DNA of 64,000 nt from Hypomyces perniciosus. Lineage: Eukaryota > Ascomycota > Sordariomycetes > Hypocreales > Hypocreaceae. The stretch spans positions 1,302,001 through 1,366,000 of the forward strand of contig SPDT01000007.1 of NCBI GenBank assembly GCA_008477525.1. The letters are read 5' to 3'. Made by a program: the position numbers and the translations under genes. The notes under the pieces were generated by a model. It ran no database searches. It was not told the DNA's origin and was given only the letters and a program-made list of their open reading frames with translations. Of the stretch, positions 9,707-22,392 are shown piece after piece (the first letter of the stretch is position 1; each line of letters begins with the position of its first letter).

Positions 9707-12700
9707 ATGGCCGAGGGACCTCAAAAAGTCGTTGTCGTCGGCCTGGGGATGGTCGGGATAGCATTTATGTAAGTGAAATACATCTTTCGACTTCAGCATT
9801 TCAACGTATCTAATGTTCGCGACAAAGAGAGAAACTGTTAAAGTATGACGCACGAACTAGAGAATACAACATCACCGTTTTGGGGGAAGAACCGTATCTC
9901 GCCTATAACCGAGTCGGTCTTACAAGCTTCTTTGAGCACCGGAAGATCGAAAATTTATATCTGAATCCTGAAGAATGGGTATGCATGTCTGGGACTTGGG
10001 GTTAACACAAGCCATATTCTGACTCTTCCGCCAGTATACAAAGGTTCCAGACGGCGCCTTGGGTTACCATGTCAACACAACAGTCACCGAGATCAACTCT
10101 AAAGAGAAGACAGTCACTTGCGCAAACGGAGATGTCGTGCCGTACGATATCCTCGTTCTGGCTACTGGATCAAATGCCATCCTACCTCGTCACACTCCCG
10201 GCCACGATGCCAATGGTGTCTTCGTCTATCGAACGATCGGCGACCTCACCAACTTGATTGACTTTGCCGGAAAGAAAAAAGGCACCGTTGGAGCTGTAGT
10301 AGGCGGTGGTCTTCTCGGCTTGGAAGCCGCAAAGGCTATGATGGACCTCGAACAGTACTCCAAAGTCAAGCTGATTGAACGCAATCGCTGGGTGCTCAGT
10401 CGGCAACTGGACCAAGACGCCGGTAACATGGTCGTTCAGCAAGTGGGGGACCTGGGGCTCGATGTGCTGCTGAGCAAGCGAGTCGGCCGAATCAACGTCG
10501 ACGAGGCAAACAACGTCACAGGAGTCGTGTTCGAAGATGGCGAGGAGATGGCATGCAGCACCATCTGCTTCGCCATCGGCGTCCGAGCGAGAGACGATCT
10601 GGCCAAGAAATGCGGCATCAAATGCGAAGACAAAAGCGGCGGCATCATCGTCAACGACGACCTGAGCACCAACGAGCCAGATATTTACGCTATCGGCGAA
10701 TGCGCAAGCTGGAAGAGCCAGACGTTCGGCCTCATTGCCCCTGGCGTCGAAATGGCCGACGTCCTCGCCTTCAACCTCACACAAGCCAAGCTGCACTCTC
10801 CGCGATCATTCAAGCGCCCGGATCTTAGCACAAAGCTCAAGCTCCTAGGTGTCGACGTGGCCAGTTTTGGCGACTTCTTCGCTGATCGCGACGGGCCCAA
10901 GTATCTTCCTCCCAGACATGTGAAGAAGATTACCAGTGGGACTACCAATGGCTCAACCAAGCCCAAAGCCGAAGTCAAGACCCTCACTTACAGAGACCCT
11001 TTTCAAAACGTTTACAAGAAATACATCTTCACCTCGGATGGCAAATACCTCCTTGGCGGGATGATGATCGGCGACACAAAAGACTACGTCAAAGTCGCCC
11101 CCATAGTCAAAAACATGAAACAACTCGATACTCCTCCCAGTCAATTCATCCTCGGCGCAAAGAAAGACGGCGACGAAACCGATGACCTCGACGACGACAC
11201 TCAAATCTGTTCATGCCACAACGTCACCAAAGGCGATGTCGTCGAGAGCGTTAAAAGCGGCACATGCAAAGACATCGCATCCATCAAATCCTGCACCAAA
11301 GCGGGAACAGGGTGCGGAGGATGCATGCCCCTGATCACCACCATCTTTAACAAGACCATGGCTTCCATGGGCAATGAAGTCAAGAACTATCTCTGCCAGC
11401 ACTTCAACTTCTCCCGTGCGGATTTGTTCAACATCGTCATGGTGAAGCGCCTCCGCTCCTTCGCCGAGGTCATGCGAGAAACAGGCAACGACAAGGATAG
11501 TCTCGGATGCGAGCTGTGCAAGCCCGCAGTAGGAAGCATCTTGGCCACGCTGTGGAACAAGCACATCATGGAGAAGCCAACGCATGGCTTGCAAGATACG
11601 AACGATCGCTTCTTGGGCAACATCCAGCGAAACGGAACGTACTCAGTGGTGCCTCGAGTTCCTGGCGGCGAGATCACGCCAGACAAACTCCTTGCCATCG
11701 GCGCCGTGGCGAAGAAGTACAATCTGTACACCAAGATCACTGGCGGCCAGCGTATCGACTTGTTCGGAGCCAAGAAGCAGGACCTCCTCGACATCTGGAG
11801 CCAACTCATAGCCGCAGGCATGGAGTCTGGCCATGCCTACGCCAAGTCTCTCCGAACGGTGAAGAGTTGTGTTGGCTCAGCATGGTGCCGCTTCGGAATC
11901 GGAGACAGCGTCGGCATGGCAGTCCGATTAGAAGAAAGATATAAAGGCATACGAGCGCCACATAAGATTAAAGGTGGTGTCAGCGGTTGCGTTCGAGAAT
12001 GCGCCGAGGCCCAAAGCAAAGAGTATGTTTTCATCCCCCCCCCCTCTTTCCCCCTTCTCTCAATACCATATATAGTTCAGGGGCTAACTCATCGAACCAC
12101 CAGCTTCGGTCTCATCGCCACAGAAAAGGGCTTCAACATCTACGTCGCCGGCAATGGCGGCGCCATACCCCGACACGCAGAACTCCTCGCGCGAGACGTC
12201 CCTCCTGCTGAAGTCGTCCCCATTCTCGACCGATATCTCATGTTCTACATCCGCACCGCCGACAAACTCCAGCGTACTGCCCCTTGGATCGAGAGTCTGC
12301 CCGGGGGCATCAAATACCTGCAAGAAGTCGTCCTCCAGGACAAACTCGGCATTTGCGCCTCTCTCGAAGCACAGATGAAAGAGCTCGTCGACGGTTACTT
12401 TGACGAATGGGCCGAGGCCATCAAAAACCCTCTCATCGCCGGCAAGTTCAAGCAATTCCACAACTCCAGCGACACCATCGACAACATGGACGTCGAGCAA
12501 GAGCGCGATCAATCCCACCCCGTATACTGGGCCAAAGACCCCGTCACAGAAGACTTCAAGGCCCTGCGCGACCGCTGGTCCGCCCTCTCATGGCAGCCCG
12601 TCATGGAAGTCACGCACTTTGAAGGCGCAGATGAGTTGCCCAACGGCATATCCGCAACCATCAAGCGCGGCGACACACAACTCGCCGTGTGGCGCATCCG

Positions 12701-13190
12701 CGGCCGCTTCTACGCCACGCAGCAAATGTGTCCTCACAAACGGGCCTTTATCCTCTCCGACGGCCTCATTGGCGAGAAGACTTCTCCTTCTCCTTCAAAC
12801 CCCGGACAACAACAGGCCCCAGCGCCATGGGTATCCTGCCCACACCACAAGCGCAACTTTGACCTCACCAGCGGCTCCTGTAGCAATGACTCTGCTCTCT
12901 CCATCGCTACATTCCCGGTTGAAGTCCGTCCCGGCGATCCTATGCTTTATGTCAAGCTCCCGCCTGTAGATGAACTCGATGCCGCACTGGGTACGTCTCG
13001 GTGGAAAGTCCGCAAAGGGGAGAGCGGCGACGCACCACTTGCTGAGATGGACAAGAAGCTCAAGCTCGTTGGTACACGAAGTAGAAAACCCGGTGTCAAG
13101 TCCATGGCCGATATCTTGAAGCCCATGTCTGCTATTCCAATGGAGGTGATGGCTGGAGGAGGCAGCTGTGGCGCGGCGCCAGATTGGTAA
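9707..13190 (+). CDS. niiA: Nitrite reductase, NAD(P)H type
   Basis: Model join(9707..9768, 9828..9978, 10035..12022, 12104..13190), 1095 aa, the usual length for fungal nitrite reductase. The protein reduces nitrite to ammonium in the cytosol using NAD(P)H, FAD, [2Fe-2S], [4Fe-4S] and siroheme. The N terminus has the FAD loop [10 protein letters not shown] and a second dinucleotide loop [18 protein letters not shown]-like [2Fe-2S] domain has CSCHNV near residue 463 and GCGGC near 498. The siroheme/[4Fe-4S] cysteines are in SCVGSAWC (about 683) and SGCVREC (about 722), the latter just before intron 3. The C-terminal Rieske-type domain has CPHKRAF (about 942) and CPHHKRNF (about 979). The start at MAEGPQK puts the FAD loop at the expected position; nearby upstream ATGs are out of frame. 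No nitrate reductase or nitrate transporter gene lies in the window, unlike the Aspergillus niaD-niiA-crnA cluster. Confidence 0.97.
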
Positions 13191-13924
13191 AATCAGAAGC
13201 AAAGCTGTGTCTGTGTGATGAATACAGACATTGACGTATTTTTTTATGTTGAACAAAATGGGATGGAATGGGATGGGATGGGATGGGATGGGATAATCCT
13301 GGGCAATGTGATACGCAGCGCTGTGTCGAAGTACCTGATAGAGATATATTTGATATATATTCCCCTTGAGACCTGCCCGCCTGGGTGATTAAAACGATAT
13401 GCCTTCGACACTCCGTCTCAGCCTTCGACGCCTATTAAAATGCCCAGGAACTCCATACTTATCCTTTCGGTCGTGAAAACCATTAATAAGTGGTCCCCCT
13501 AACAAACTGTGCCCAGTCAGGTATCAAACCGCCGTAACAAAAGAAACCCAAAGAAAGAGAGGTAGGTAAGAAAGGTCGCAAACAGCTCAACAAAGACGTC
13601 GAGTCACCAAACACAATGCTAGTCCCTGAATCGACTCCCCCGTTCTCCCTCTAGTAACTTTTCCCCTGCCTTTTTGCATCATGTGTTGTCATAAGGCCAC
13701 TTAACGAGCACAAACTAGTATTGTTATATACACATCCATAAGTTCAAGAGCATCCATCATCTTGCCTGAAGATTCGCCATCTGTCATTGTACACTGTCCG
13801 CCGCCGGATAAAAAGAGAGCAGGGAAATAACACAAGTAGGGAAGTGGAGTGTCGTAGTGTTGTGCTGCACAATTGCGACCATGTTGCATTCTTGGGTTCG
13901 TAATCGCGAAGTGGGCTAACACCC
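13191..13924. other. Intergenic region between convergent genes, with a pentamer microsatellite
   Basis: It separates convergent niiA and the SREBP-type gene and holds both 3' ends. A GGATG/TGGGA pentamer repeat runs from about 13258 to 13294 (six or more units, one variant). I see no coding region. Confidence 0.6.
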
Positions 13925-16913
13925 TTAGTCTTCGCCATCACTCATGCTGCCGTATCCAGTATCTAGGTCCATTCCTACCAAACGTTTGGTTACGGCTAGA
14001 CACCTGTCGATAACCTTATGTTGAACATCGGACCTCACACCGCATTTACTTCCATGCGGACCACCCATCCAGAGTCGCAGGTGGGCGGCTAGTCTCTCCA
14101 ACAATGGAGAAAAACGTTCCGCTATATGCTCATTTTCTAGGACTTTTTCCATCAGCTCCATAACAGAAGTGAAGCCGAGAAGTGACATGGATGTGGTTGA
14201 GCATAACATAAGGACCATCTCGGTCAGCTCACGAACTTGCTTTTCGGTGCCCTCTGGATCGCGATCCAAGCGTGTCAGATGAGCGACCGCCATGGCGCAT
14301 CGAAGAGAGAGTAGAAGATCGGGGTTTGACGTGGGTGGACTGGGGGCGATCGATATCGGATTTACCAGAGAGTGGGGGCTGACCTTGACGAGTGACATAG
14401 GGCTGACGAGATGGTTGTCGTTGCCATCTGTCTGAAGAACTTGAAGAGCCGCGCCGATGTTTGCGCCGCGCTTCTTGTCGACCAACACAGCCCGGGCAAA
14501 GGTGGCTCGGGTCTGAGCACAAGATCCAGTCGGCGCGACCTTCAGTGCTAATGCAATCCTTTCATCGCGGATTCTCAGCATCTCATAATCCTTGACCAAG
14601 GTGGCCGTCAAGATGTCATGTAAGACTTCTATGGACCACCATGCCGCAACGGCATCCATTGGAGACCCAACTGTTGTGTCGTCAACCACGGCATCCATAC
14701 CATCGATAGGCGCCCCAATGTTATGTGTTGTCTCCATGTTGAAAGCCAAGTTATAAGCACGTTGGACAACCACATCGCTCAGAACTTCATCACAGTCTCG
14801 TTCCACCAATGCCGCGAGGTGCTCCGGCAGCTCATCCTCGTGTGTTGTTGAGGATGAGCTCGACGCTTGGGTCAGCAGTTGGTTTAACTGACGAGCCCCA
14901 TTCCATTGTGATTTTGCCATCTTAGCGGCGATCGCGTTAACTATTCCAAGCTGCAACCTGGTGTGGCCGAGGTCCCACAAGAGCACTCGAACATGAAGTG
15001 CTTTGAGCATCAAACGGATTGGAGTATCGGGCAACGTGCCAGACGCCAACAAAGTCAAGACGAGCCGGCTTGTGCAAATTTCCACATCGCCGCCGGCTAG
15101 CTGAGAGTCAAGCGCGATAGACCATGCTTTGACACGAGCTGTCTCTTGATCCGAGGTCAGGCCGGTCAACGCGTGATAGGCTTGTACGCCAAAGGCGTTG
15201 CGTAGACTAAGCTTCAATGTCTTAAGGATCAACGCAGCCGCCTCGAGGAAGAAGCTGTGATGGGGCACCCAGACGGTTTGCACGGCAGTAAGCCAGGCGC
15301 GCCGCCGAACATGGATCGGGGAGGTCGGCGGAGGCGCGGGATGTAGATCCTCTGCCTGTTGCTCCTTGGGCGGTGCTCCGGAGGAGAAAAACAAGGATGG
15401 AATAAAAACCCACAGAACAACTCCCAGGAGTAATAAGAACTTCAGAGAAATATGGGCATCGTATCCCATCATGTGAATGTGTTTGCTGGACAGAAGTTGT
15501 ACCGGCAGGGCAAATAAACCACGGCCTTGGGGTTGTTCGTTGCTAGTCTCGTTTTCTCGAACTGCTTCCAGTATCATAAGGCCAGCCAGAGAGCCAACCA
15601 TTAGCTTACCGAGATAAGGGGTTGCATTAGACCAGCCGTTTTGCTGGCCCTGGTGCTGCTGATGAATTTGCTCTCGGTGAGTTATCATCGGGTGATTAGG
15701 GCGGAATTGTTGCTGGGGTACGGCATAAGGTTGGCCGACGGCCATTTGTGCTGAAATAATTCGCTTCATATCCTCGGGAACGTCTATCATCCCAGCTGGC
15801 AAGCCATTAAGATCCCGTGGAGTCTCCAGTGGTGATGGTGCAAGTCGCTGTGGCGGCAGGTTGTCTTGGGGATACTGCATGGGCGTGGGCGGTTGCTGCA
15901 TGGGCGGTATGGAGCCGTTCATGGCACCAGCCATAAACAACTTTTCAAACGCTACTATTCGTGCTTGCATCGCACCATTCTCTTCGAGCAGCCGGCTATT
16001 CCGCTTCTCCAGGTGACGAATGTACTCTGTCGCTTTGCTCAAAACCTGTAATGTGTGTTAGTAAATGTCATGTCTGTGGCAGAGAGGATTCAGCGAGACG
16101 TACAGTCGCCTTGTTTAGCTTGTGTGCCGGCGTTAGACCGTGCAGCTCCTCACGATCCTCAGTCGTGTCTTCACCTCTCGCGCTCTTGCACATGATTCGC
16201 AGACTGGGGACGCTGTCACGTAGTGCGGCGATCTTGTCGTTGATGTTGGTCCGATACCTCTTCTCAATCATATTGTGAGCGGTCTTCTTGACCGGTTTTC
16301 CTCCCTCTTCCAGCGCATCGTCATCGTCAAAGTCATCTGACACCTTGCGTTTCCTGGAATCATTCTGTAAGATGCTGCAAGCGTCGGGCGACGAGCCAGC
16401 TCCCGTTTTCGACTCGGGGCTGGAGGCGCTCTTGGGCGAACCATAATGAAGGTGGGGAGGCATCGCAATGTTTCGCAGCTTCTCGTGGAGGGCGGGCGTC
16501 AAAGTAGTTACAGGACCGGGTGGAGGTTTCGAGGCCGGCAGGCCGGTGCCCCGCTCAATGGCCTCGGAGCCGAAGACTGTGGGATTGATGTTGGGTAAAC
16601 CGTAGCCGTTGGGCATGGAAGAGCCGGATAATTGTTGCTGGTCAAAGGAAGGGCCCTGCCAGGACGGGGACACATAGCCGGGCTGAACAGAGCGAGCAGT
16701 GGTGCTAGTGTTGGTGCTGATGTCATACGAGTCGTCTGGGGGCGAGACGTCCAAGTCCCAAGCAGCAGCAGTGTCCAAGAAGGCACCTGACATATCGTCG
16801 TTGGGAAGAGTCTGAGGGGCTGTGATTGCACCGACAGATACGGAGCCAGCTCCGATGAAGCCCAGGCTCGGGTCGCCAAACCCAAGCCCGTTGGTGGCAT
16901 CCTCATCGGCCAT
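13925..16913 (-). CDS. SREBP-type bHLH transcription factor with membrane anchor
   Basis: Minus-strand model join(16913..16104, 16045..13925) with a 58-bp intron inside the bHLH domain; 976 aa. The Ser/Pro/Gly-rich N terminus is a likely activation region. The basic region is KKTAHNMIEKRYRTNINDK (about residues 208-227), with the Tyr in EKRYR that marks SREBPs, followed by LRDSVPSLR, a loop and NKATVLSKATEYIRHLEKRN. Two hydrophobic segments follow, YLGKLMVGSLAGLMILEA (about 412-430) and LKFLLLLGVVLWVFIPSLFF (about 472-492), giving the hairpin anchor of ER-bound SREBPs. The long C-terminal region is of the type found in fungal Sre1/SrbA/Sah-2 proteins. By family this factor is released by proteolysis and drives ergosterol and hypoxia-response genes. 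The start is placed at MADEDATN, the first in-frame ATG; upstream codons are open only with a GTG. Confidence 0.92.
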
Positions 16914-19374
16914 TAGGGGCGGCGGAGGAAGCACGCTCACTAGGAGGGCTGCAGAGACCGGGGAACTCGTGAATCAGCTCATGCAGAGAGCTCCAGACTG
17001 ACGAAAAGAGGATAGGGAGACGGAGAGGTTCGGCGGAGATGTGTCAGAGCTTGACTGCGACCCGATGGCTGAGAGCGAAAGCGGGTGGGCGAGGGTGGGC
17101 GAGGGTGGACTGTGTGGTGCGGTCGTGCGGTCGTGCGAAGCTTCTGCAAGCTGTAGACAGCTTCCACAGGCGAAAGGTGGGATGGACGATGATCAGATCA
17201 GGTGTTTTGGCCAAGTTGTACGATGGCGGAGGTGCCCAGCGTCTCGCGGAGCGTCGTGGTTGGCCAAAGGGCGCGACACGGACGGATAGCCAGCAAACGT
17301 CGAGTGGATTATGGGCAGACAGTTGCCTATGACGGCGACTAGTACTGCAGAGTTAGCAGGTAGCACTATACTATGTATGTGCAATTGGCGATGCAACGGG
17401 GGTATCCGTTGGCTGTGTGATGTGCAATCTCGTCGCCAGCAAAACGGGGATCGATAGATTGACTGAGCAGAGAACAGGATACCGGCGAGACGAGACAAAG
17501 GCGATGCGCAGCAAATGCACGACAGGAACATCGTACGATCCGGACTGGACATCAGGCGAGTCTACGCCCGAACGAGTAAAGAGCCACTAATAAACGGCTA
17601 TCCAAGATCCAAGAGAGGACCCCACTTCCGCCTTTTCTTGGAAAAGTGATGGCCATCGGCAGTAGTCTCCGGGTATTAAGTACATGGTGCCAGCAGTTTC
17701 AAGGTCTTGAGTTGCATATGCTGGATTGTAGCAGATACCGTTGGTAGAGACGGACGGCGCGCGGTGCATCGGTTCCAAGGACAGGGCACGAACGTTATTT
17801 TAGGTGCCATGTTCTGGAATGGAGAGGGCGTGCGTGCAATGGTGTGTTAGTTAGCCAAGTATCTGCGCGCCGCAGAGGCGCCAGGCAGTGTTTGTTAAGA
17901 GATGAACAGGAACAGCGTCTAGACCGTTCACCTGCATTGGCCACACCCCGGCTTGTTCCGCTCCGCTTCCCCTCTTTCAAGCTCTGTCTCACCCTTACGA
18001 GTAGTAGTCCGGCCGAGTAACACGCATCATTCATCAGATAGTAGTAGTACGGAGTACTCCGTCATTGCTATCTACTAGGTATTACTACTACTACTACTTC
18101 CCGAAGGCAGACGTTCCGCTAGCCAGTCATGATGGAGAATATGGATGCGGTTCATAGTCGCCCTACTACTATGGAGTACTTCGCACTAGTACTAGGTACT
18201 CGTACTTGGTAGTGGTAGCAGTAATACATGTGCTTGTCGTACTTTTGATATGTCCGAGATGAGGCATCAACCAGGGCAACAAACGGATAAATAACACCAC
18301 GTAAGTCCTAAACCAACTACTAATCCTAATTAATTTTTCGTGCCCCAACGATTGTTACAAATCAGCTTTTCAGGTTTCTCTCGGCCTTGATGTCCTTCCT
18401 GCCCGGTCATATTTTCTTTTGTTCAAGAGTCGAGACACGGACAGAGGTGGATTCCAGACGCGCCCACATTCCGTGGTTTGAACAGCCCATCAAAATTGGT
18501 GGCCCCCTTGCATTATTAAGTGCTACTCCTACTCCGTTGGTTCCCCCCCGCTTACCGGCTTCACACCAAGCCAGCTGAAGCTTTCGGAGAGGTACGCGAT
18601 ATATCATTTGTTGTTGTACGGAGTACTACTTCGTACCTACTACGGCGTTCTGCCCGCCTGCCTATCAAAGGCCTCCATGTGTGTCTGCAGTCTTTCAGGC
18701 TAGAAATTGAGCCCCGATGTTTTTCGCTTCCTGGCTTTCCAAGGCCCAATCATCTGCCAGTCTCGGACATCATCGAGATTTACACCAACGTCACCCCAAG
18801 GCAATCAGCTACTAGTAGTAGTACATATCTACTAACTACCTAGTACGGAGTACGGAGTATGAAGTACTATGTACTCCGTAGGTGTAATACTAATTGCTTG
18901 CACAGCGCGGCTGTTTCGGAAGCTCAAAAAAAAAAAAGAATACACTAACGCTACGGAGTACTGAGTAATTCCGTCTTATTTCAGCAAGCTCCCCGCCTAG
19001 GGTCCCTGTAGGATGCTACCATGAGTCTTTCACCCCCTTGGTTGTGACGTCTCTTCATAGAAGAGCGGTAATGATCCGAAGGCTCTTCAATAATAAATGT
19101 AAATTGATCAGCCACCCGAACTGATCGGCATTTAAATTGACGGGTATGCACACGTATTGCCGCTTTTATTCCCTGCTTCCCTGCTTCCCTGATCCCTCAG
19201 CCAACACAAACCAAACATAACATACAATCGTCACTTCACAAAATCACGGCGACATGATTTGGGCGCCTATTGCAGGCCAGCCCTGGTAGTAATATCTAAC
19301 ACGAGAAGAAAAAAGAAAGAAAGAAAGAAAAAACTTTCGCTCGCAAGCCCCATTTCTTCAAGCTAACCCAAGTT
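16914..19374. other. Long intergenic region with TAC/GTA-rich low-complexity DNA
   Basis: It is the promoter and leader region of the SREBP-type gene and the 3' flank of the next gene. A GGGCGAGGGT direct repeat lies near 17085-17108. From about 18000 to 18960 it is rich in (TAC/GTA)n tracts and in TACTCCGTA/TACGGAGTA motifs. Open stretches here are short and show no family resemblance. An A-rich run (AAAG)n lies at about 19305-19332. Confidence 0.55.
18049..18062. repeat. 14-bp perfect palindrome ACGGAGTACTCCGT
   Basis: The sequence equals its own reverse complement. It is one of many TACGGAGTA/TACTCCGTA units scattered through intergenic DNA of this window; others lie near 18617-18636, 18843-18880 and 18952. 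Confidence 0.9.
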
Positions 19375-20922
19375 TCACCAAATCTCATCAGAACTCTTGA
19401 CCATTTCCAGCGTTGGGGTCTTCGGAACCATTCGTTTCATCTTCCTTCGGTCTTCTTTCGTGACCAAACTTGGCGTTATCGGTATGCACGGCGTGTACGG
19501 CTGGTATGGCGAGTAGGGTACCGCACTAGCAGTAAATGGCGTTCTGCCACCGCCGGGAGACAGAGGGCCCTTCCTCTCAAAAACGGTCTGCTTCGTGACG
19601 TGGCTCATGACCGACGGAGAACCCAGTTCCTCTTCATAGGCACGCAGGGGTAGGGTACCATTTGTTCGGACCGCTGAAGGAGTATTGGACCGATGAAACG
19701 TGGCGCCAGGTTTAGGCGATGACGGGAGCGAAGGGAATCGGCTTCCTGGCTTAGGCGATGACGGGAGACCAATTAATGGCGCTTGGGAGTGTTCCGATGT
19801 GGCAGACTCGGGATCCCTCTCGGTCGGTGGATTCAATGTGCTTCTGGACTGGTTGGCTCGATCAAGCTGTAAGCCAATGCGTTCATCAATGCTCTGGATA
19901 CTTTCCGGGGAGAAATCCGGAGTCAATGGAGCACCGCTTGCCCTAGTGTTGACTGCACCGAATGGAACCTGATCAGTCGGGACAGGAGGAGGTGGTGGTG
20001 GAGCGTAATGTCTGGGCGGTATGGTGTTCATTTCCTGTGATTCCTGCCGCGGAAAAGTCCCCGACATTGGCGTCATGATGGGGGACGAGATGTTGATGCC
20101 CTTGACGGATTTCTTCTTCGGGGAGAGGAGGGCCAAGATGGAAGATGCCCTCGACTGGGACTTCTCCTCCTTGGTGGCACTGAGGTTCAAGCTGCTTGGC
20201 TTGGACTTTCCTTTCTTTGATAATATCCCCCCAGACCTTTCGGACACTGCGGACGTCCGCTGAGATGACGGAGGAATGACGGGTGCATCAAGCACGATGC
20301 CCTTGAGCTTCGCATCTTCGTGCTCCATGACATGCTTGTACATCTCCTCGAGCTGTTGTTGCGCCATGGCTCTGTCTGCTGCCACGATTGTCTGGTCTAC
20401 AAGCGGTTCGACTCCAGGGACAGATGAGATGGGCGATGACGGCGACGGCACGATGTATGGGGTAGTCCCGTTGCTCAACGGTCGGCTGCTGAATGGCCCG
20501 TTGCTATACTCTGACTTGGGGATGGACAGATGTGGGAAGCTGGGGACCTCGGATTGGCGCGAGGAAACTAAATTGTCCTGGAATTGCTGTAATAGCGGGC
20601 CTGCGTACTGCGGCTGAAATGCGTAGTCAATCTCCTCTTCGACCTCGAGGTGCTCCCGTCGTTTCTTTGCAAGCGAAAGCAAGGTAATGGCGACCAGCAC
20701 CAAAGACACTCCGTACGCTGCAACGATGCCGCCGATCTGCGCAGGCAAATAGGACTTGTCCGGCAGAGCACGAGTGGAGAGAGGCGGTCCGCTTTCAGGA
20801 AGGCCCCGGCTAACGTCAATGCTGAGCGATGAGGAGCCAGTTGGTGATGAATGAGCGGCCGACCATAGGAGCAACGAGGTCAAGAGTGAGAGCGAGAGTG
20901 GACGAGGGAGTCCAAGTCGCAT
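19375..20922 (-). CDS. Uncharacterised single-pass membrane protein with long cytosolic tail
   Basis: 515 aa, no intron. The start at MRLGLPRPLS gives a clean signal peptide (about residues 1-25, ending WSAAHS). The frame is open for 45 more codons upstream, but using them would bury the signal. A short Ser/Pro-rich extracellular segment (26-60) precedes one membrane helix, AQIGGIVAAYGVSLVLVAITLLSLA (61-85), and a basic stop-transfer KKRREH. The remaining ~425 residues are low-complexity and rich in Pro, Ser and Lys, with repeated LPSSPKPG motifs, a six-Pro run and SP/TP sites that suggest phosphorylation. Topology suggests a type I plasma-membrane or endomembrane protein. I do not recognise a named family and assign no function. 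Confidence 0.78.
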   Translation of the reverse strand: MRLGLPRPLSLSLLTSLLLWSAAHSSPTGSSSLSIDVSRGLPESGPPLSTRALPDKSYLPAQIGGIVAAYGVSLVLVAITLLSLAKKRREHLEVEEEIDYAFQPQYAGPLLQQFQDNLVSSRQSEVPSFPHLSIPKSEYSNGPFSSRPLSNGTTPYIVPSPSSPISSVPGVEPLVDQTIVAADRAMAQQQLEEMYKHVMEHEDAKLKGIVLDAPVIPPSSQRTSAVSERSGGILSKKGKSKPSSLNLSATKEEKSQSRASSILALLSPKKKSVKGINISSPIMTPMSGTFPRQESQEMNTIPPRHYAPPPPPPVPTDQVPFGAVNTRASGAPLTPDFSPESIQSIDERIGLQLDRANQSRSTLNPPTERDPESATSEHSQAPLIGLPSSPKPGSRFPSLPSSPKPGATFHRSNTPSAVRTNGTLPLRAYEEELGSPSVMSHVTKQTVFERKGPLSPGGGRTPFTASAVPYSPYQPYTPCIPITPSLVTKEDRRKMKRMVPKTPTLEMVKSSDEIW

Positions 20923-22392
20923 GGTGGAGAGCAGGGCTGCTCTTTTTATTTCTTTGTTTCTTTCAAGGAGGCGATCGCTGCGTGCTGTAACCTCCTGGCG
21001 TTCCAAGGCGAAACATAGTCCAGGCGAGATGTGACAGTGAGGAGGAATCTGCTGCATCTATAGGGTTTTTTCAGAGACACGGCGGCGGCTGGTGATGTTC
21101 GGCAGTGCCTCGACATTGGCGCTGGGCCATGGGACCCCAGCCCAAGAGCCCTTGCTGGAGCCCTTACTGGCTGGCCATGTATCATGGCGGTTGAATAGCG
21201 TCCAAAGTCGGTGATGGGGTGGAGGAGTCCTGCAGGAGAAGACGGGACGTGAAAGTCGATCCGGGCCGTGTGGTTGGACGAGGCTGGACGTTAAGCGCCG
21301 ACCTTTTTAGTGACGGGCGCTGATCGAGAGCTGATTGGCGGTCCAGCAGCACGCTTGCAGGGGGCCTGCGGGTCGTTGCAACCCACTGCAGCCCGCTGAA
21401 GTCCACTGAAGGCCGCTGCCTGCAGCCTCCGCTGGGCCCCCCGCAAGCACCATCCTTGGAACTGGGATTTTCTCGTCAATCCCCCTTTGCTCCCTGGCTT
21501 TATTCTTCTTCTCAATGGACAGCAATGCTTTGCAGGATTTATCCACAAGGTCGGGGGGCTCACGCACATGTGGTGTTCCTGCATACAGGTCGCAGGCAAA
21601 ACCCATCTTACGAGTACGGGTATGTACTTAGTATATTGATCAAATCCAACTATTGGAGGTCAATTGCCGAGGAGAGACAAACATATCCGCCAGTCCCCAC
21701 CGCCATTGTGTGATGATCCAGACTAGACTTACGAATCACAAAGCCATCACCTCTTCTCCCAATGAGAGTCGTTTCTTTCTCCTGATGTCAGATGTGGTTT
21801 CTTTTAATAGCATCGCTCGCTCTTGGTGATGTGCCTCATGGATGTAAGTCGCATCACTAACACCGACTTCCTGTCACATTCTCCACCCGATACATCTGAC
21901 GAACCAGAATGACTCTTGGCAGTCCCTCGCGAGTAAATGTCACAGCATCAATCAGATTGGTTCGTTTACTTGAGGTAGTATTAGTATATATTAATGGCAG
22001 GGCTTCTGGGGCCTTCACCTTATGCAATAAGGAGGTGTAGATTGCCTGGTTGCTTTCGGCAACCTCGGTATAAATTCCCTTTGCCGTCACAAGGTCCAGC
22101 ACGCTGGAAGTTGACATTGTCATGTCCCCAGACAACTTTTACTGACATAGCCTTCCATTCGTGAGGTATATGTCTCAGCCTAAGATGCCAATTGAACTGC
22201 TGTATGAAGGGCTGAGTTTGCCAGCTGGGGCTCGTGGCAAAAAAGAGAGGGCATAAACTCACTGACTAGTTATTTCTTTAATTCCAAACATTAGCTGACC
22301 GCGCTACAACATCAATCCGTCTTATCATCAACTTCTAGTAATCATTGAATTAAAATGAAAGTCTGAAATGGATTTTAGTTGTCTTTTTCAGG
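20923..22392. other. Intergenic region, possible gene remnants
   Basis: The first part is the leader/promoter of the minus-strand membrane-protein gene. Near 21360-21435 there is a CTGCAG/CCGCTGAAG-like short repeat. A minus-strand open stretch around 21885-22135 reads as plausible protein (for example TNLIDAVTFTREGLPRVILVRQMYRVEN) but has no clear start or splice context, so I do not call it a gene. Confidence 0.4.

Noticed and set aside
10182..12518. Several 100-200 codon minus-strand stretches inside nitrite reductase
   Set aside because: They are antisense shadows of a strongly biased exon with no family motifs.
21857..22262. Minus-strand gene around 21.9-22.3 kb
   Set aside because: The protein-like composition is suggestive, but no splice pattern gives a continuous frame with a start.
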